Shown: positions 29,070 through 41,395, counted from the first letter of the stretch. The stretch: DNA of 64,000 bases from Schistocerca nitens (GCF_023898315.1 NC_064617.1:719313702-719377701), one strand, 5' to 3'. Program-made: numbers and translations. The notes: generated by a model from the sequence alone, not told the origin.

Positions 29070-29151
29070 GCAGTCGTGGCCGAGTGGTTAAGGCGTCTGA
29101 CTCGAAATCAGATTCCCTCTGGGAGCGTAGGTTCGAATCCTACCGGCTGCG
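29070..29151 (+). tRNA. tRNA-Ser(CGA), unit 12
   Basis: As unit 1. Confidence 0.97.
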
Positions 29152-29683
29152 TGTGATTTTGCGTAAAAACGAGCAGAAATTTTCGCACACATGTGACATG
29201 CGTGGGTGAAAGCGGATCCAAACCAGTGACACCATTCTCAACAAGACGGAAATTTATGTTTCAGAATACTGTTTCGCGACGGCCGCTGTCTGTTGCGGCT
29301 CTCGGTTTACCTCGCACGGACGCTAGTACTGCAGAAATCAGTCGCAGGCCCACGAACGCGCCCCCGTCATTTTGTCGCGCCGTCGCCGTGTTCGTGAGTA
29401 CGCAGATGTGCTTCAAAGTGTTGGACAGAGCGAGCATTCATTTCTTGTTAAGAATCGCAATTCAATTCATTCGAGTGTGGCAAAAGCAGTGGTGCAGCGT
29501 TTTCCTTTCTTAAGATCTCGCAGCTGCTTGCAAGTATGTCCATCGTTTAAGACGACAGAAAAGTAGCGTCAGCGGTGCGTCAGTGGGAAGTCGGTGAAGT
29601 CGCCATTGGAGCCATAAGCCAGTAATTACGACACGCGAATCACTCAAACACCATGCAGCATGTACCACAATGCTCGGCCGAGG

Positions 29684-29756
29684 GACCGGGTAGCTCAGCC
29701 GGTAGAGCGCTAGACTTTCAACCAAAGGGTCCCGGGTTCAAACCCCCGTCCAGGCC
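29684..29756 (+). pseudogene. Lys-like tRNA pseudogene, unit 12
   Basis: As unit 1. Confidence 0.8.
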
Positions 29757-29887
29757 AAAATTGATACACTGTCGTAACGGCTAATGTGCTGGCAACGGAA
29801 GCACTACAGAAACGAGTGAGGCCATGTCGTGTTCTTACGTCAGATTGCTTGAAAAGTTGCACTTGCCGAGAGACGCTTCTGTGACCG

Positions 29888-29969
29888 GCAGTCGTGGCCG
29901 AGTGGTTAAGGCGTCTGACTAGAAATCAGATTCCCTCTGGGAGCGTAGGTTCGAGTCCTACCGACTGCG
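29888..29969 (+). tRNA. tRNA-Ser(AGA), unit 12
   Basis: Standard form. It is the last unit with the T7 terminator. Confidence 0.97.
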
Positions 29970-30314
29970 TCCTTTTTTTGTGTCAAGAGGTGAAGAACAT
30001 CTCCAACGGAACCGTGAAATGAGCGAATACGTGGGAAACACTGCATTCGAGACGCTTGTGAATTTTACAATTGTCCAGTGAGTGTCGACAAAACACGTAG
30101 CTCCTCTGCTGAGACGTACAAACTGCTGCAATTTCACTTTACATCGTGTGTCAGCTTTCTTCGATAGTCTGTTACGACCCTAGCGTAATGAGTTTATAGA
30201 CAGCAGTCAGACGACGTTTTAATAGTAACAGCTCCACGCAACGACTACCCAACAGTAAAGGACATGAGGCAATGTGTCAGTATGCCTAAAGGGAGGGGTG
30301 TTCAGGTAACGTGA

Positions 30315-30387
30315 GCCCGGATAGCTCAGTCGGTAGAGCATTAGGCTTTTAACCTAAGGGTCCAGGGTTCAAGTCCCTGTTCGGGCG
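30315..30387 (+). tRNA. tRNA-Lys(UUU), unit 13
   Basis: As unit 1. Confidence 0.97.
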
Positions 30388-30525
30388 GAAATTTTAATAC
30401 CTTGGTAGCCGCACGTCTCGTAGCGGTGTAAGCACTACGGAAAAGAATGCTGCTACGCCGTTTCCTGGCACTGCAGTGCTTTAAACAGTAGCAGTTGCAT
30501 GTGTCGGGAGGATCTTCCGCTACTG

Positions 30526-30607
30526 GCAGTCGTGGCCGAGTGGTTAAGGCGTCTGACTCGAAATCAGATTCCCTCTGGGAGCGTAGGTTCGAATCCTACC
30601 GGCTGCG
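30526..30607 (+). tRNA. tRNA-Ser(CGA), unit 13
   Basis: As unit 1. Confidence 0.97.
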
Positions 30608-31139
30608 TGTGATTTTGCGTAAAAACGAGCAGAAATTTTCGCACACATGTGACATGCGTGGGTGAAAGCGGATCCAAACCAGTGACACCATTCTCAACAA
30701 GACGGAAATTTATGTTTCAGAATACTGTTTCGCGACGGCCGCTGTCTGTTGCGGCTCTCGGTTTACCTCGCACGGACGCTAGTACTGCAGAAATCAGTCG
30801 CAGGCCCACGAACGCGCCCCCGTCATTTTGTCGCGCCGTCGCCGTGTTCGTGAGTACGCAGATGTGCTTCAAAGTGTTGGACAGAGCGAGCATTCATTTC
30901 TTGTTAAGAATCGCAATTCAATTCATTCGAGTGTGGCAAAAGCAGTGGTGCAGCGTTTTCCTTTCTTAAGATCTCGCAGCTGCTTGCAAGTATGTCCATC
31001 GTTTAAGACGACAGAAAAGTAGCGTCAGCGGTGCGTCAGTGGGAAGTCGGTGAAGTCGCCATTGGAGCCATAAGCCAGTAATTACGACACGCGAATCACT
31101 CAAACACCATGCAGCATGTACCACAATGCTCGGCCGAGG

Positions 31140-31212
31140 GACCGGGTAGCTCAGCCGGTAGAGCGCTAGACTTTCAACCAAAGGGTCCCGGGTTCAAACC
31201 CCCGTCCAGGCC
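31140..31212 (+). pseudogene. Lys-like tRNA pseudogene, unit 13
   Basis: As unit 1. Confidence 0.8.
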
Positions 31213-31343
31213 AAAATTGATACACTGTCGTAACGGCTAATGTGCTGGCAACGGAAGCACTACAGAAACGAGTGAGGCCATGTCGTGTTCTTACGTCAGA
31301 TTGCTTGAAAAGTTGCACTTGCCGAGAGACGCTTCTGCGACCG

Positions 31344-31425
31344 GCAGTCGTGGCCGAGTGGTTAAGGCGTCTGACTAGAAATCAGATTCCCTCTGGGAGC
31401 GTAGGTTCGAGTCCTACCGACTGCG
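31344..31425 (+). tRNA. tRNA-Ser(AGA), unit 13, first without proximal terminator
   Basis: The tRNA body is standard, but the downstream T-run is now TTTGTTG. The next TTTT is 93 bases past the tRNA end (in GAATTTTAC), so the primary transcript would carry a long 3' trailer if Pol III reads on. Units 14-35 share this form. Confidence 0.95.
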
Positions 31426-31428
31426 TCC

Positions 31429-31435
31429 TTTGTTG
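31429..31435 (+). other. Altered terminator TTTGTTG after tRNA-Ser(AGA)
   Basis: It stands where units 0-12 have T5, T6 or T7. The longest T-run is three, below the usual Pol III minimum of four. Confidence 0.8.
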
Positions 31436-31769
31436 TGTCAAGAGGTGAAGAACATCTCCAACGGAACCGTGAAATGAGCGAATACGTGGGAAACACTGCA
31501 TTCGAGACGCTTGTGAATTTTACAATTGTCCAGTGAGTGTCGACAAAACACGTAGCTCCTCTGCTGAGACGTACAAACTGCTGCAATTTCACTTTACATC
31601 GTGTGTCAGCTTTCTTCGATAGTCTGTTACGACCCTAGCGTAATGAGTTTATAGACAGCAGTCAGACGACGTTTTAATAGTAACAGCTCCACGCAACGAC
31701 TACCCAACAGTAAAGGACATGAGGCAATGTGTCAGTATGCCTAAAGGGAGGGGTGTTCAGGTAACGTGA

Positions 31770-31842
31770 GCCCGGATAGCTCAGTCGGTAGAGCATTAGG
31801 CTTTTAACCTAAGGGTCCAGGGTTCAAGTCCCTGTTCGGGCG
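31770..31842 (+). tRNA. tRNA-Lys(UUU), unit 14
   Basis: As unit 1. Confidence 0.97.
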
Positions 31843-31980
31843 GAAATTTTAATACCTTGGTAGCCGCACGTCTCGTAGCGGTGTAAGCACTACGGAAAAG
31901 AATGCTGCTACGCCGTTTCCTGGCACTGCAGTGCTTTAAACAGTAGCAGTTGCATGTGTCGGGAGGATCTTCCGCTACTG

Positions 31981-32062
31981 GCAGTCGTGGCCGAGTGGTT
32001 AAGGCGTCTGACTCGAAATCAGATTCCCTCTGGGAGCGTAGGTTCGAATCCTACCGGCTGCG
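31981..32062 (+). tRNA. tRNA-Ser(CGA), unit 14
   Basis: As unit 1. Confidence 0.97.
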
Positions 32063-32594
32063 TGTGATTTTGCGTAAAAACGAGCAGAAATTTTCGCACA
32101 CATGTGACATGCGTGGGTGAAAGCGGATCCAAACCAGTGACACCATTCTCAACAAGACGGAAATTTATGTTTCAGAATACTGTTTCGCGACGGCCGCTGT
32201 CTGTTGCGGCTCTCGGTTTACCTCGCACGGACGCTAGTACTGCAGAAATCAGTCGCAGGCCCACGAACGCGCCCCCGTCATTTTGTCGCGCCGTCGCCGT
32301 GTTCGTGAGTACGCAGATGTGCTTCAAAGTGTTGGACAGAGCGAGCATTCATTTCTTGTTAAGAATCGCAATTCAATTCATTCGAGTGTGGCAAAAGCAG
32401 TGGTGCAGCGTTTTCCTTTCTTAAGATCTCGCAGCTGCTTGCAAGTATGTCCATCGTTTAAGACGACAGAAAAGTAGCGTCAGCGGTGCGTCAGTGGGAA
32501 GTCGGTGAAGTCGCCATTGGAGCCATAAGCCAGTAATTACGACACGCGAATCACTCAAACACCATGCAGCATGTACCACAATGCTCGGCCGAGG

Positions 32595-32667
32595 GACCGG
32601 GTAGCTCAGCCGGTAGAGCGCTAGACTTTCAACCAAAGGGTCCCGGGTTCAAACCCCCGTCCAGGCC
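32595..32667 (+). pseudogene. Lys-like tRNA pseudogene, unit 14
   Basis: As unit 1. Confidence 0.8.
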
Positions 32668-32798
32668 AAAATTGATACACTGTCGTAACGGCTAATGTGC
32701 TGGCAACGGAAGCACTACAGAAACGAGTGAGGCCATGTCGTGTTCTTACGTCAGATTGCTTGAAAAGTTGCACTTGCCGAGAGACGCTTCTGCGACCG

Positions 32799-32880
32799 GC
32801 AGTCGTGGCCGAGTGGTTAAGGCGTCTGACTAGAAATCAGATTCCCTCTGGGAGCGTAGGCTCGAGTCCTACCGACTGCG
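32799..32880 (+). tRNA. tRNA-Ser(AGA), unit 14, T54 changed
   Basis: C at 32861 replaces the near-universal T54 of the T loop, so the B box reads GGCTCGAGTCC. The change should weaken TFIIIC binding and tRNA folding, so this copy may be defective. TTTGTTG follows. Confidence 0.88.
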
Positions 32881-33224
32881 TCCTTTGTTGTGTCAAGAGG
32901 TGAAGAACATCTCCAACGGAACCGTGAAATGAGCGAATACGTGGGAAACACTGCATTCGAGACGCTTGTGAATTTTACAATTGTCCAGTGAGTGTCGACA
33001 AAACACGTAGCTCCTCTGCTGAGACGTACAAACTGCTGCAATTTCACTTTACATCGTGTGTCAGCTTTCTTCGATAGTCTGTTACGACCCTAGCGTAATG
33101 AGTTTATAGACAGCAGTCAGACGACGTTTTAATAGTAACAGCTCCACGCAACGACTACCCAACAGTAAAGGACATGAGGCAATGTGTCAGTATGCCTAAA
33201 GGGAGGGGTGTTCAGGTAACGTGA

Positions 33225-33297
33225 GCCCGGATAGCTCAGTCGGTAGAGCATTAGGCTTTTAACCTAAGGGTCCAGGGTTCAAGTCCCTGTTCGGGCG
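33225..33297 (+). tRNA. tRNA-Lys(UUU), unit 15
   Basis: As unit 1. Confidence 0.97.
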
Positions 33298-33435
33298 GAA
33301 ATTTTAATACCTTGGTAGCCGCACGTCTCGTAGCGGTGTAAGCACTACGGAAAAGAATGCTGCTACGCCGTTTCCTGGCACTGCAGTGCTTTAAACAGTA
33401 GCAGTTGCATGTGTCGGGAGGATCTTCCGCTACTG

Positions 33436-33517
33436 GCAGTCGTGGCCGAGTGGTTAAGGCGTCTGACTCGAAATCAGATTCCCTCTGGGAGCGTAGGTTC
33501 GAATCCTACCGGCTGCG
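33436..33517 (+). tRNA. tRNA-Ser(CGA), unit 15
   Basis: As unit 1. A 2-bp spacer deletion lies downstream near 33933. Confidence 0.97.
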
Positions 33518-34047
33518 TGTGATTTTGCGTAAAAACGAGCAGAAATTTTCGCACACATGTGACATGCGTGGGTGAAAGCGGATCCAAACCAGTGACACCA
33601 TTCTCAACAAGACGGAAATTTATGTTTCAGAATACTGTTTCGCGACGGCCGCTGTCTGTTGCGGCTCTCGGTTTACCTCGCACGGACGCTAGTACTGCAG
33701 AAATCAGTCGCAGGCCCACGAACGCGCCCCCGTCATTTTGTCGCGCCGTCGCCGTGTTCGTGAGTACGCAGATGTGCTTCAAAGTGTTGGACAGAGCGAG
33801 CATTCATTTCTTGTTAAGAATCGCAATTCAATTCATTCGAGTGTGGCAAAAGCAGTGGTGCAGCGTTTTCCTTTCTTAAGATCTCGCAGCTGCTTGCAAG
33901 TATGTCCATCGTTTAAGACGACAGAAAAGTAGTCAGCGGTGCGTCAGTGGGAAGTCGGTGAAGTCGCCATTGGAGCCATAAGCCAGTAATTACGACACGC
34001 GAATCACTCAAACACCATGCAGCATGTACCACAATGCTCGGCCGAGG

Positions 34048-34120
34048 GACCGGGTAGCTCAGCCGGTAGAGCGCTAGACTTTCAACCAAAGGGTCCCGGG
34101 TTCAAACCCCCGTCCAGGCC
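34048..34120 (+). pseudogene. Lys-like tRNA pseudogene, unit 15
   Basis: As unit 1. Confidence 0.8.
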
Positions 34121-34251
34121 AAAATTGATACACTGTCGTAACGGCTAATGTGCTGGCAACGGAAGCACTACAGAAACGAGTGAGGCCATGTCGTGTTCTT
34201 ACGTCAGATTGCTTGAAAAGTTGCACTTGCCGAGAGACGCTTCTGCGACCG

Positions 34252-34333
34252 GCAGTCGTGGCCGAGTGGTTAAGGCGTCTGACTAGAAATCAGATTCCCT
34301 CTGGGAGCGTAGGTTCGAGTCCTACCGACTGCG
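34252..34333 (+). tRNA. tRNA-Ser(AGA), unit 15
   Basis: As unit 13. Confidence 0.96.
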
Positions 34334-34677
34334 TCCTTTGTTGTGTCAAGAGGTGAAGAACATCTCCAACGGAACCGTGAAATGAGCGAATACGTGGGAA
34401 ACACTGCATTCGAGACGCTTGTGAATTTTACAATTGTCCAGTGAGTGTCGACAAAACACGTAGCTCCTCTGCTGAGACGTACAAACTGCTGCAATTTCAC
34501 TTTACATCGTGTGTCAGCTTTCTTCGATAGTCTGTTACGACCCTAGCGTAATGAGTTTATAGACAGCAGTCAGACGACGTTTTAATAGTAACAGCTCCAC
34601 GCAACGACTACCCAACAGTAAAGGACATGAGGCAATGTGTCAGTATGCCTAAAGGGAGGGGTGTTCAGGTAACGTGA

Positions 34678-34750
34678 GCCCGGATAGCTCAGTCGGTAGA
34701 GCATTAGGCTTTTAACCTAAGGGTCCAGGGTTCAAGTCCCTGTTCGGGCG
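34678..34750 (+). tRNA. tRNA-Lys(UUU), unit 16
   Basis: As unit 1. Confidence 0.97.
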
Positions 34751-34888
34751 GAAATTTTAATACCTTGGTAGCCGCACGTCTCGTAGCGGTGTAAGCACTA
34801 CGGAAAAGAATGCTGCTACGCCGTTTCCTGGCACTGCAGTGCTTTAAACAGTAGCAGTTGCATGTGTCGGGAGGATCTTCCGCTACTG

Positions 34889-34970
34889 GCAGTCGTGGCC
34901 GAGTGGTTAAGGCGTCTGACTCGAAATCAGATTCCCTCTGGGAGCGTAGGTTCGAATCCTACCGGCTGCG
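34889..34970 (+). tRNA. tRNA-Ser(CGA), unit 16
   Basis: As unit 1. Confidence 0.97.
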
Positions 34971-35502
34971 TGTGATTTTGCGTAAAAACGAGCAGAAATT
35001 TTCGCACACATGTGACATGCGTGGGTGAAAGCGGATCCAAACCAGTGACACCATTCTCAACAAGACGGAAATTTATGTTTCAGAATACTGTTTCGCGACG
35101 GCCGCTGTCTGTTGCGGCTCTCGGTTTACCTCGCACGGACGCTAGTACTGCAGAAATCAGTCGCAGGCCCACGAACGCGCCCCCGTCATTTTGTCGCGCC
35201 GTCGCCGTGTTCGTGAGTACGCAGATGTGCTTCAAAGTGTTGGACAGAGCGAGCATTCATTTCTTGTTAAGAATCGCAATTCAATTCATTCGAGTGTGGC
35301 AAAAGCAGTGGTGCAGCGTTTTCCTTTCTTAAGATCTCGCAGCTGCTTGCAAGTATGTCCATCGTTTAAGACGACAGAAAAGTAGCGTCAGCGGTGCGTC
35401 AGTGGGAAGTCGGTGAAGTCGCCATTGGAGCCATAAGCCAGTAATTACGACACGCGAATCACTCAAACACCATGCAGCATGTACCACAATGCTCGGCCGA
35501 GG

Positions 35503-35575
35503 GACCGGGTAGCTCAGCCGGTAGAGCGCTAGACTTTCAACCAAAGGGTCCCGGGTTCAAACCCCCGTCCAGGCC
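35503..35575 (+). pseudogene. Lys-like tRNA pseudogene, unit 16
   Basis: As unit 1. Confidence 0.8.
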
Positions 35576-35706
35576 AAAATTGATACACTGTCGTAACGGC
35601 TAATGTGCTGGCAACGGAAGCACTACAGAAACGAGTGAGGCCATGTCGTGTTCTTACGTCAGATTGCTTGAAAAGTTGCACTTGCCGAGAGACGCTTCTG
35701 CGACCG

Positions 35707-35788
35707 GCAGTCGTGGCCGAGTGGTTAAGGCGTCTGACTAGAAATCAGATTCCCTCTGGGAGCGTAGGTTCGAGTCCTACCGACTGCG
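35707..35788 (+). tRNA. tRNA-Ser(AGA), unit 16
   Basis: As unit 13. Confidence 0.96.
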
Positions 35789-36132
35789 TCCTTTGTTGTG
35801 TCAAGAGGTGAAGAACATCTCCAACGGAACCGTGAAATGAGCGAATACGTGGGAAACACTGCATTCGAGACGCTTGTGAATTTTACAATTGTCCAGTGAG
35901 TGTCGACAAAACACGTAGCTCCTCTGCTGAGACGTACAAACTGCTGCAATTTCACTTTACATCGTGTGTCAGCTTTCTTCGATAGTCTGTTACGACCCTA
36001 GCGTAATGAGTTTATAGACAGCAGTCAGACGACGTTTTAATAGTAACAGCTCCACGCAACGACTACCCAACAGTAAAGGACATGAGGCAATGTGTCAGTA
36101 TGCCTAAAGGGAGGGGTGTTCAGGTAACGTGA

Positions 36133-36205
36133 GCCCGGATAGCTCAGTCGGTAGAGCATTAGGCTTTTAACCTAAGGGTCCAGGGTTCAAGTCCCTGTTC
36201 GGGCG
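36133..36205 (+). tRNA. tRNA-Lys(UUU), unit 17
   Basis: As unit 1. Confidence 0.97.
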
Positions 36206-36343
36206 GAAATTTTAATACCTTGGTAGCCGCACGTCTCGTAGCGGTGTAAGCACTACGGAAAAGAATGCTGCTACGCCGTTTCCTGGCACTGCAGTGCTTT
36301 AAACAGTAGCAGTTGCATGTGTCGGGAGGATCTTCCGCTACTG

Positions 36344-36425
36344 GCAGTCGTGGCCGAGTGGTTAAGGCGTCTGACTCGAAATCAGATTCCCTCTGGGAGC
36401 GTAGGTTCGAATCCTACCGGCTGCG
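36344..36425 (+). tRNA. tRNA-Ser(CGA), unit 17
   Basis: As unit 1. Confidence 0.97.
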
Positions 36426-36957
36426 TGTGATTTTGCGTAAAAACGAGCAGAAATTTTCGCACACATGTGACATGCGTGGGTGAAAGCGGATCCAAACCAG
36501 TGACACCATTCTCAACAAGACGGAAATTTATGTTTCAGAATACTGTTTCGCGACGGCCGCTGTCTGTTGCGGCTCTCGGTTTACCTCGCACGGACGCTAG
36601 TACTGCAGAAATCAGTCGCAGGCCCACGAACGCGCCCCCGTCATTTTGTCGCGCCGTCGCCGTGTTCGTGAGTACGCAGATGTGCTTCAAAGTGTTGGAC
36701 AGAGCGAGCATTCATTTCTTGTTAAGAATCGCAATTCAATTCATTCGAGTGTGGCAAAAGCAGTGGTGCAGCGTTTTCCTTTCTTAAGATCTCGCAGCTG
36801 CTTGCAAGTATGTCCATCGTTTAAGACGACAGAAAAGTAGCGTCAGCGGTGCGTCAGTGGGAAGTCGGTGAAGTCGCCATTGGAGCCATAAGCCAGTAAT
36901 TACGACACGCGAATCACTCAAACACCATGCAGCATGTACCACAATGCTCGGCCGAGG

Positions 36958-37030
36958 GACCGGGTAGCTCAGCCGGTAGAGCGCTAGACTTTCAACCAAA
37001 GGGTCCCGGGTTCAAACCCCCGTCCAGGCC
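36958..37030 (+). pseudogene. Lys-like tRNA pseudogene, unit 17
   Basis: As unit 1. Confidence 0.8.
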
Positions 37031-37161
37031 AAAATTGATACACTGTCGTAACGGCTAATGTGCTGGCAACGGAAGCACTACAGAAACGAGTGAGGCCATG
37101 TCGTGTTCTTACGTCAGATTGCTTGAAAAGTTGCACTTGCCGAGAGACGCTTCTGCGACCG

Positions 37162-37243
37162 GCAGTCGTGGCCGAGTGGTTAAGGCGTCTGACTAGAAAT
37201 CAGATTCCCTCTGGGAGCGTAGGTTCGAGTCCTACCGACTGCG
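37162..37243 (+). tRNA. tRNA-Ser(AGA), unit 17
   Basis: As unit 13. Confidence 0.96.
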
Positions 37244-37587
37244 TCCTTTGTTGTGTCAAGAGGTGAAGAACATCTCCAACGGAACCGTGAAATGAGCGAA
37301 TACGTGGGAAACACTGCATTCGAGACGCTTGTGAATTTTACAATTGTCCAGTGAGTGTCGACAAAACACGTAGCTCCTCTGCTGAGACGTACAAACTGCT
37401 GCAATTTCACTTTACATCGTGTGTCAGCTTTCTTCGATAGTCTGTTACGACCCTAGCGTAATGAGTTTATAGACAGCAGTCAGACGACGTTTTAATAGTA
37501 ACAGCTCCACGCAACGACTACCCAACAGTAAAGGACATGAGGCAATGTGTCAGTATGCCTAAAGGGAGGGGTGTTCAGGTAACGTGA

Positions 37588-37660
37588 GCCCGGATAGCTC
37601 AGTCGGTAGAGCATTAGGCTTTTAACCTAAGGGTCCAGGGTTCAAGTCCCTGTTCGGGCG
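37588..37660 (+). tRNA. tRNA-Lys(UUU), unit 18
   Basis: As unit 1. Confidence 0.97.
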
Positions 37661-37798
37661 GAAATTTTAATACCTTGGTAGCCGCACGTCTCGTAGCGGT
37701 GTAAGCACTACGGAAAAGAATGCTGCTACGCCGTTTCCTGGCACTGCAGTGCTTTAAACAGTAGCAGTTGCATGTGTCGGGAGGATCTTCCGCTACTG

Positions 37799-37880
37799 GC
37801 AGTCGTGGCCGAGTGGTTAAGGCGTCTGACTCGAAATCAGATTCCCTCTGGGAGCGTAGGTTCGAATCCTACCGGCTGCG
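37799..37880 (+). tRNA. tRNA-Ser(CGA), unit 18
   Basis: As unit 1. Confidence 0.97.
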
Positions 37881-38412
37881 TGTGATTTTGCGTAAAAACG
37901 AGCAGAAATTTTCGCACACATGTGACATGCGTGGGTGAAAGCGGATCCAAACCAGTGACACCATTCTCAACAAGACGGAAATTTATGTTTCAGAATACTG
38001 TTTCGCGACGGCCGCTGTCTGTTGCGGCTCTCGGTTTACCTCGCACGGACGCTAGTACTGCAGAAATCAGTCGCAGGCCCACGAACGCGCCCCCGTCATT
38101 TTGTCGCGCCGTCGCCGTGTTCGTGAGTACGCAGATGTGCTTCAAAGTGTTGGACAGAGCGAGCATTCATTTCTTGTTAAGAATCGCAATTCAATTCATT
38201 CGAGTGTGGCAAAAGCAGTGGTGCAGCGTTTTCCTTTCTTAAGATCTCGCAGCTGCTTGCAAGTATGTCCATCGTTTAAGACGACAGAAAAGTAGCGTCA
38301 GCGGTGCGTCAGTGGGAAGTCGGTGAAGTCGCCATTGGAGCCATAAGCCAGTAATTACGACACGCGAATCACTCAAACACCATGCAGCATGTACCACAAT
38401 GCTCGGCCGAGG

Positions 38413-38485
38413 GACCGGGTAGCTCAGCCGGTAGAGCGCTAGACTTTCAACCAAAGGGTCCCGGGTTCAAACCCCCGTCCAGGCC
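38413..38485 (+). pseudogene. Lys-like tRNA pseudogene, unit 18
   Basis: As unit 1. Confidence 0.8.
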
Positions 38486-38616
38486 AAAATTGATACACTG
38501 TCGTAACGGCTAATGTGCTGGCAACGGAAGCACTACAGAAACGAGTGAGGCCATGTCGTGTTCTTACGTCAGATTGCTTGAAAAGTTGCACTTGCCGAGA
38601 GACGCTTCTGCGACCG

Positions 38617-38698
38617 GCAGTCGTGGCCGAGTGGTTAAGGCGTCTGACTAGAAATCAGATTCCCTCTGGGAGCGTAGGTTCGAGTCCTACCGACTGCG
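38617..38698 (+). tRNA. tRNA-Ser(AGA), unit 18
   Basis: As unit 13. Confidence 0.96.
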
Positions 38699-39042
38699 TC
38701 CTTTGTTGTGTCAAGAGGTGAAGAACATCTCCAACGGAACCGTGAAATGAGCGAATACGTGGGAAACACTGCATTCGAGACGCTTGTGAATTTTACAATT
38801 GTCCAGTGAGTGTCGACAAAACACGTAGCTCCTCTGCTGAGACGTACAAACTGCTGCAATTTCACTTTACATCGTGTGTCAGCTTTCTTCGATAGTCTGT
38901 TACGACCCTAGCGTAATGAGTTTATAGACAGCAGTCAGACGACGTTTTAATAGTAACAGCTCCACGCAACGACTACCCAACAGTAAAGGACATGAGGCAA
39001 TGTGTCAGTATGCCTAAAGGGAGGGGTGTTCAGGTAACGTGA

Positions 39043-39115
39043 GCCCGGATAGCTCAGTCGGTAGAGCATTAGGCTTTTAACCTAAGGGTCCAGGGTTCAA
39101 GTCCCTGTTCGGGCG
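39043..39115 (+). tRNA. tRNA-Lys(UUU), unit 19
   Basis: As unit 1. Confidence 0.97.
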
Positions 39116-39253
39116 GAAATTTTAATACCTTGGTAGCCGCACGTCTCGTAGCGGTGTAAGCACTACGGAAAAGAATGCTGCTACGCCGTTTCCTGGCACT
39201 GCAGTGCTTTAAACAGTAGCAGTTGCATGTGTCGGGAGGATCTTCCGCTACTG

Positions 39254-39335
39254 GCAGTCGTGGCCGAGTGGTTAAGGCGTCTGACTCGAAATCAGATTCC
39301 CTCTGGGAGCGTAGGTTCGAATCCTACCGGCTGCG
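39254..39335 (+). tRNA. tRNA-Ser(CGA), unit 19
   Basis: As unit 1. Confidence 0.97.
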
Positions 39336-39867
39336 TGTGATTTTGCGTAAAAACGAGCAGAAATTTTCGCACACATGTGACATGCGTGGGTGAAAGCGGA
39401 TCCAAACCAGTGACACCATTCTCAACAAGACGGAAATTTATGTTTCAGAATACTGTTTCGCGACGGCCGCTGTCTGTTGCGGCTCTCGGTTTACCTCGCA
39501 CGGACGCTAGTACTGCAGAAATCAGTCGCAGGCCCACGAACGCGCCCCCGTCATTTTGTCGCGCCGTCGCCGTGTTCGTGAGTACGCAGATGTGCTTCAA
39601 AGTGTTGGACAGAGCGAGCATTCATTTCTTGTTAAGAATCGCAATTCAATTCATTCGAGTGTGGCAAAAGCAGTGGTGCAGCGTTTTCCTTTCTTAAGAT
39701 CTCGCAGCTGCTTGCAAGTATGTCCATCGTTTAAGACGACAGAAAAGTAGCGTCAGCGGTGCGTCAGTGGGAAGTCGGTGAAGTCGCCATTGGAGCCATA
39801 AGCCAGTAATTACGACACGCGAATCACTCAAACACCATGCAGCATGTACCACAATGCTCGGCCGAGG

Positions 39868-39940
39868 GACCGGGTAGCTCAGCCGGTAGAGCGCTAGACT
39901 TTCAACCAAAGGGTCCCGGGTTCAAACCCCCGTCCAGGCC
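39868..39940 (+). pseudogene. Lys-like tRNA pseudogene, unit 19
   Basis: As unit 1. Confidence 0.8.
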
Positions 39941-40071
39941 AAAATTGATACACTGTCGTAACGGCTAATGTGCTGGCAACGGAAGCACTACAGAAACGAG
40001 TGAGGCCATGTCGTGTTCTTACGTCAGATTGCTTGAAAAGTTGCACTTGCCGAGAGACGCTTCTGCGACCG

Positions 40072-40153
40072 GCAGTCGTGGCCGAGTGGTTAAGGCGTCT
40101 GACTAGAAATCAGATTCCCTCTGGGAGCGTAGGTTCGAGTCCTACCGACTGCG
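40072..40153 (+). tRNA. tRNA-Ser(AGA), unit 19
   Basis: As unit 13. Confidence 0.96.
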
Positions 40154-40497
40154 TCCTTTGTTGTGTCAAGAGGTGAAGAACATCTCCAACGGAACCGTGA
40201 AATGAGCGAATACGTGGGAAACACTGCATTCGAGACGCTTGTGAATTTTACAATTGTCCAGTGAGTGTCGACAAAACACGTAGCTCCTCTGCTGAGACGT
40301 ACAAACTGCTGCAATTTCACTTTACATCGTGTGTCAGCTTTCTTCGATAGTCTGTTACGACCCTAGCGTAATGAGTTTATAGACAGCAGTCAGACGACGT
40401 TTTAATAGTAACAGCTCCACGCAACGACTACCCAACAGTAAAGGACATGAGGCAATGTGTCAGTATGCCTAAAGGGAGGGGTGTTCAGGTAACGTGA

Positions 40498-40570
40498 GCC
40501 CGGATAGCTCAGTCGGTAGAGCATTAGGCTTTTAACCTAAGGGTCCAGGGTTCAAGTCCCTGTTCGGGCG
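40498..40570 (+). tRNA. tRNA-Lys(UUU), unit 20
   Basis: As unit 1. Confidence 0.97.
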
Positions 40571-40708
40571 GAAATTTTAATACCTTGGTAGCCGCACGTC
40601 TCGTAGCGGTGTAAGCACTACGGAAAAGAATGCTGCTACGCCGTTTCCTGGCACTGCAGTGCTTTAAACAGTAGCAGTTGCATGTGTCGGGAGGATCTTC
40701 CGCTACTG

Positions 40709-40790
40709 GCAGTCGTGGCCGAGTGGTTAAGGCGTCTGACTCGAAATCAGATTCCCTCTGGGAGCGTAGGTTCGAATCCTACCGGCTGCG
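40709..40790 (+). tRNA. tRNA-Ser(CGA), unit 20
   Basis: As unit 1. Confidence 0.97.
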
Positions 40791-41322
40791 TGTGATTTTG
40801 CGTAAAAACGAGCAGAAATTTTCGCACACATGTGACATGCGTGGGTGAAAGCGGATCCAAACCAGTGACACCATTCTCAACAAGACGGAAATTTATGTTT
40901 CAGAATACTGTTTCGCGACGGCCGCTGTCTGTTGCGGCTCTCGGTTTACCTCGCACGGACGCTAGTACTGCAGAAATCAGTCGCAGGCCCACGAACGCGC
41001 CCCCGTCATTTTGTCGCGCCGTCGCCGTGTTCGTGAGTACGCAGATGTGCTTCAAAGTGTTGGACAGAGCGAGCATTCATTTCTTGTTAAGAATCGCAAT
41101 TCAATTCATTCGAGTGTGGCAAAAGCAGTGGTGCAGCGTTTTCCTTTCTTAAGATCTCGCAGCTGCTTGCAAGTATGTCCATCGTTTAAGACGACAGAAA
41201 AGTAGCGTCAGCGGTGCGTCAGTGGGAAGTCGGTGAAGTCGCCATTGGAGCCATAAGCCAGTAATTACGACACGCGAATCACTCAAACACCATGCAGCAT
41301 GTACCACAATGCTCGGCCGAGG

Positions 41323-41395
41323 GACCGGGTAGCTCAGCCGGTAGAGCGCTAGACTTTCAACCAAAGGGTCCCGGGTTCAAACCCCCGTCCAGGCC
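41323..41395 (+). pseudogene. Lys-like tRNA pseudogene, unit 20
   Basis: As unit 1. Confidence 0.8.
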
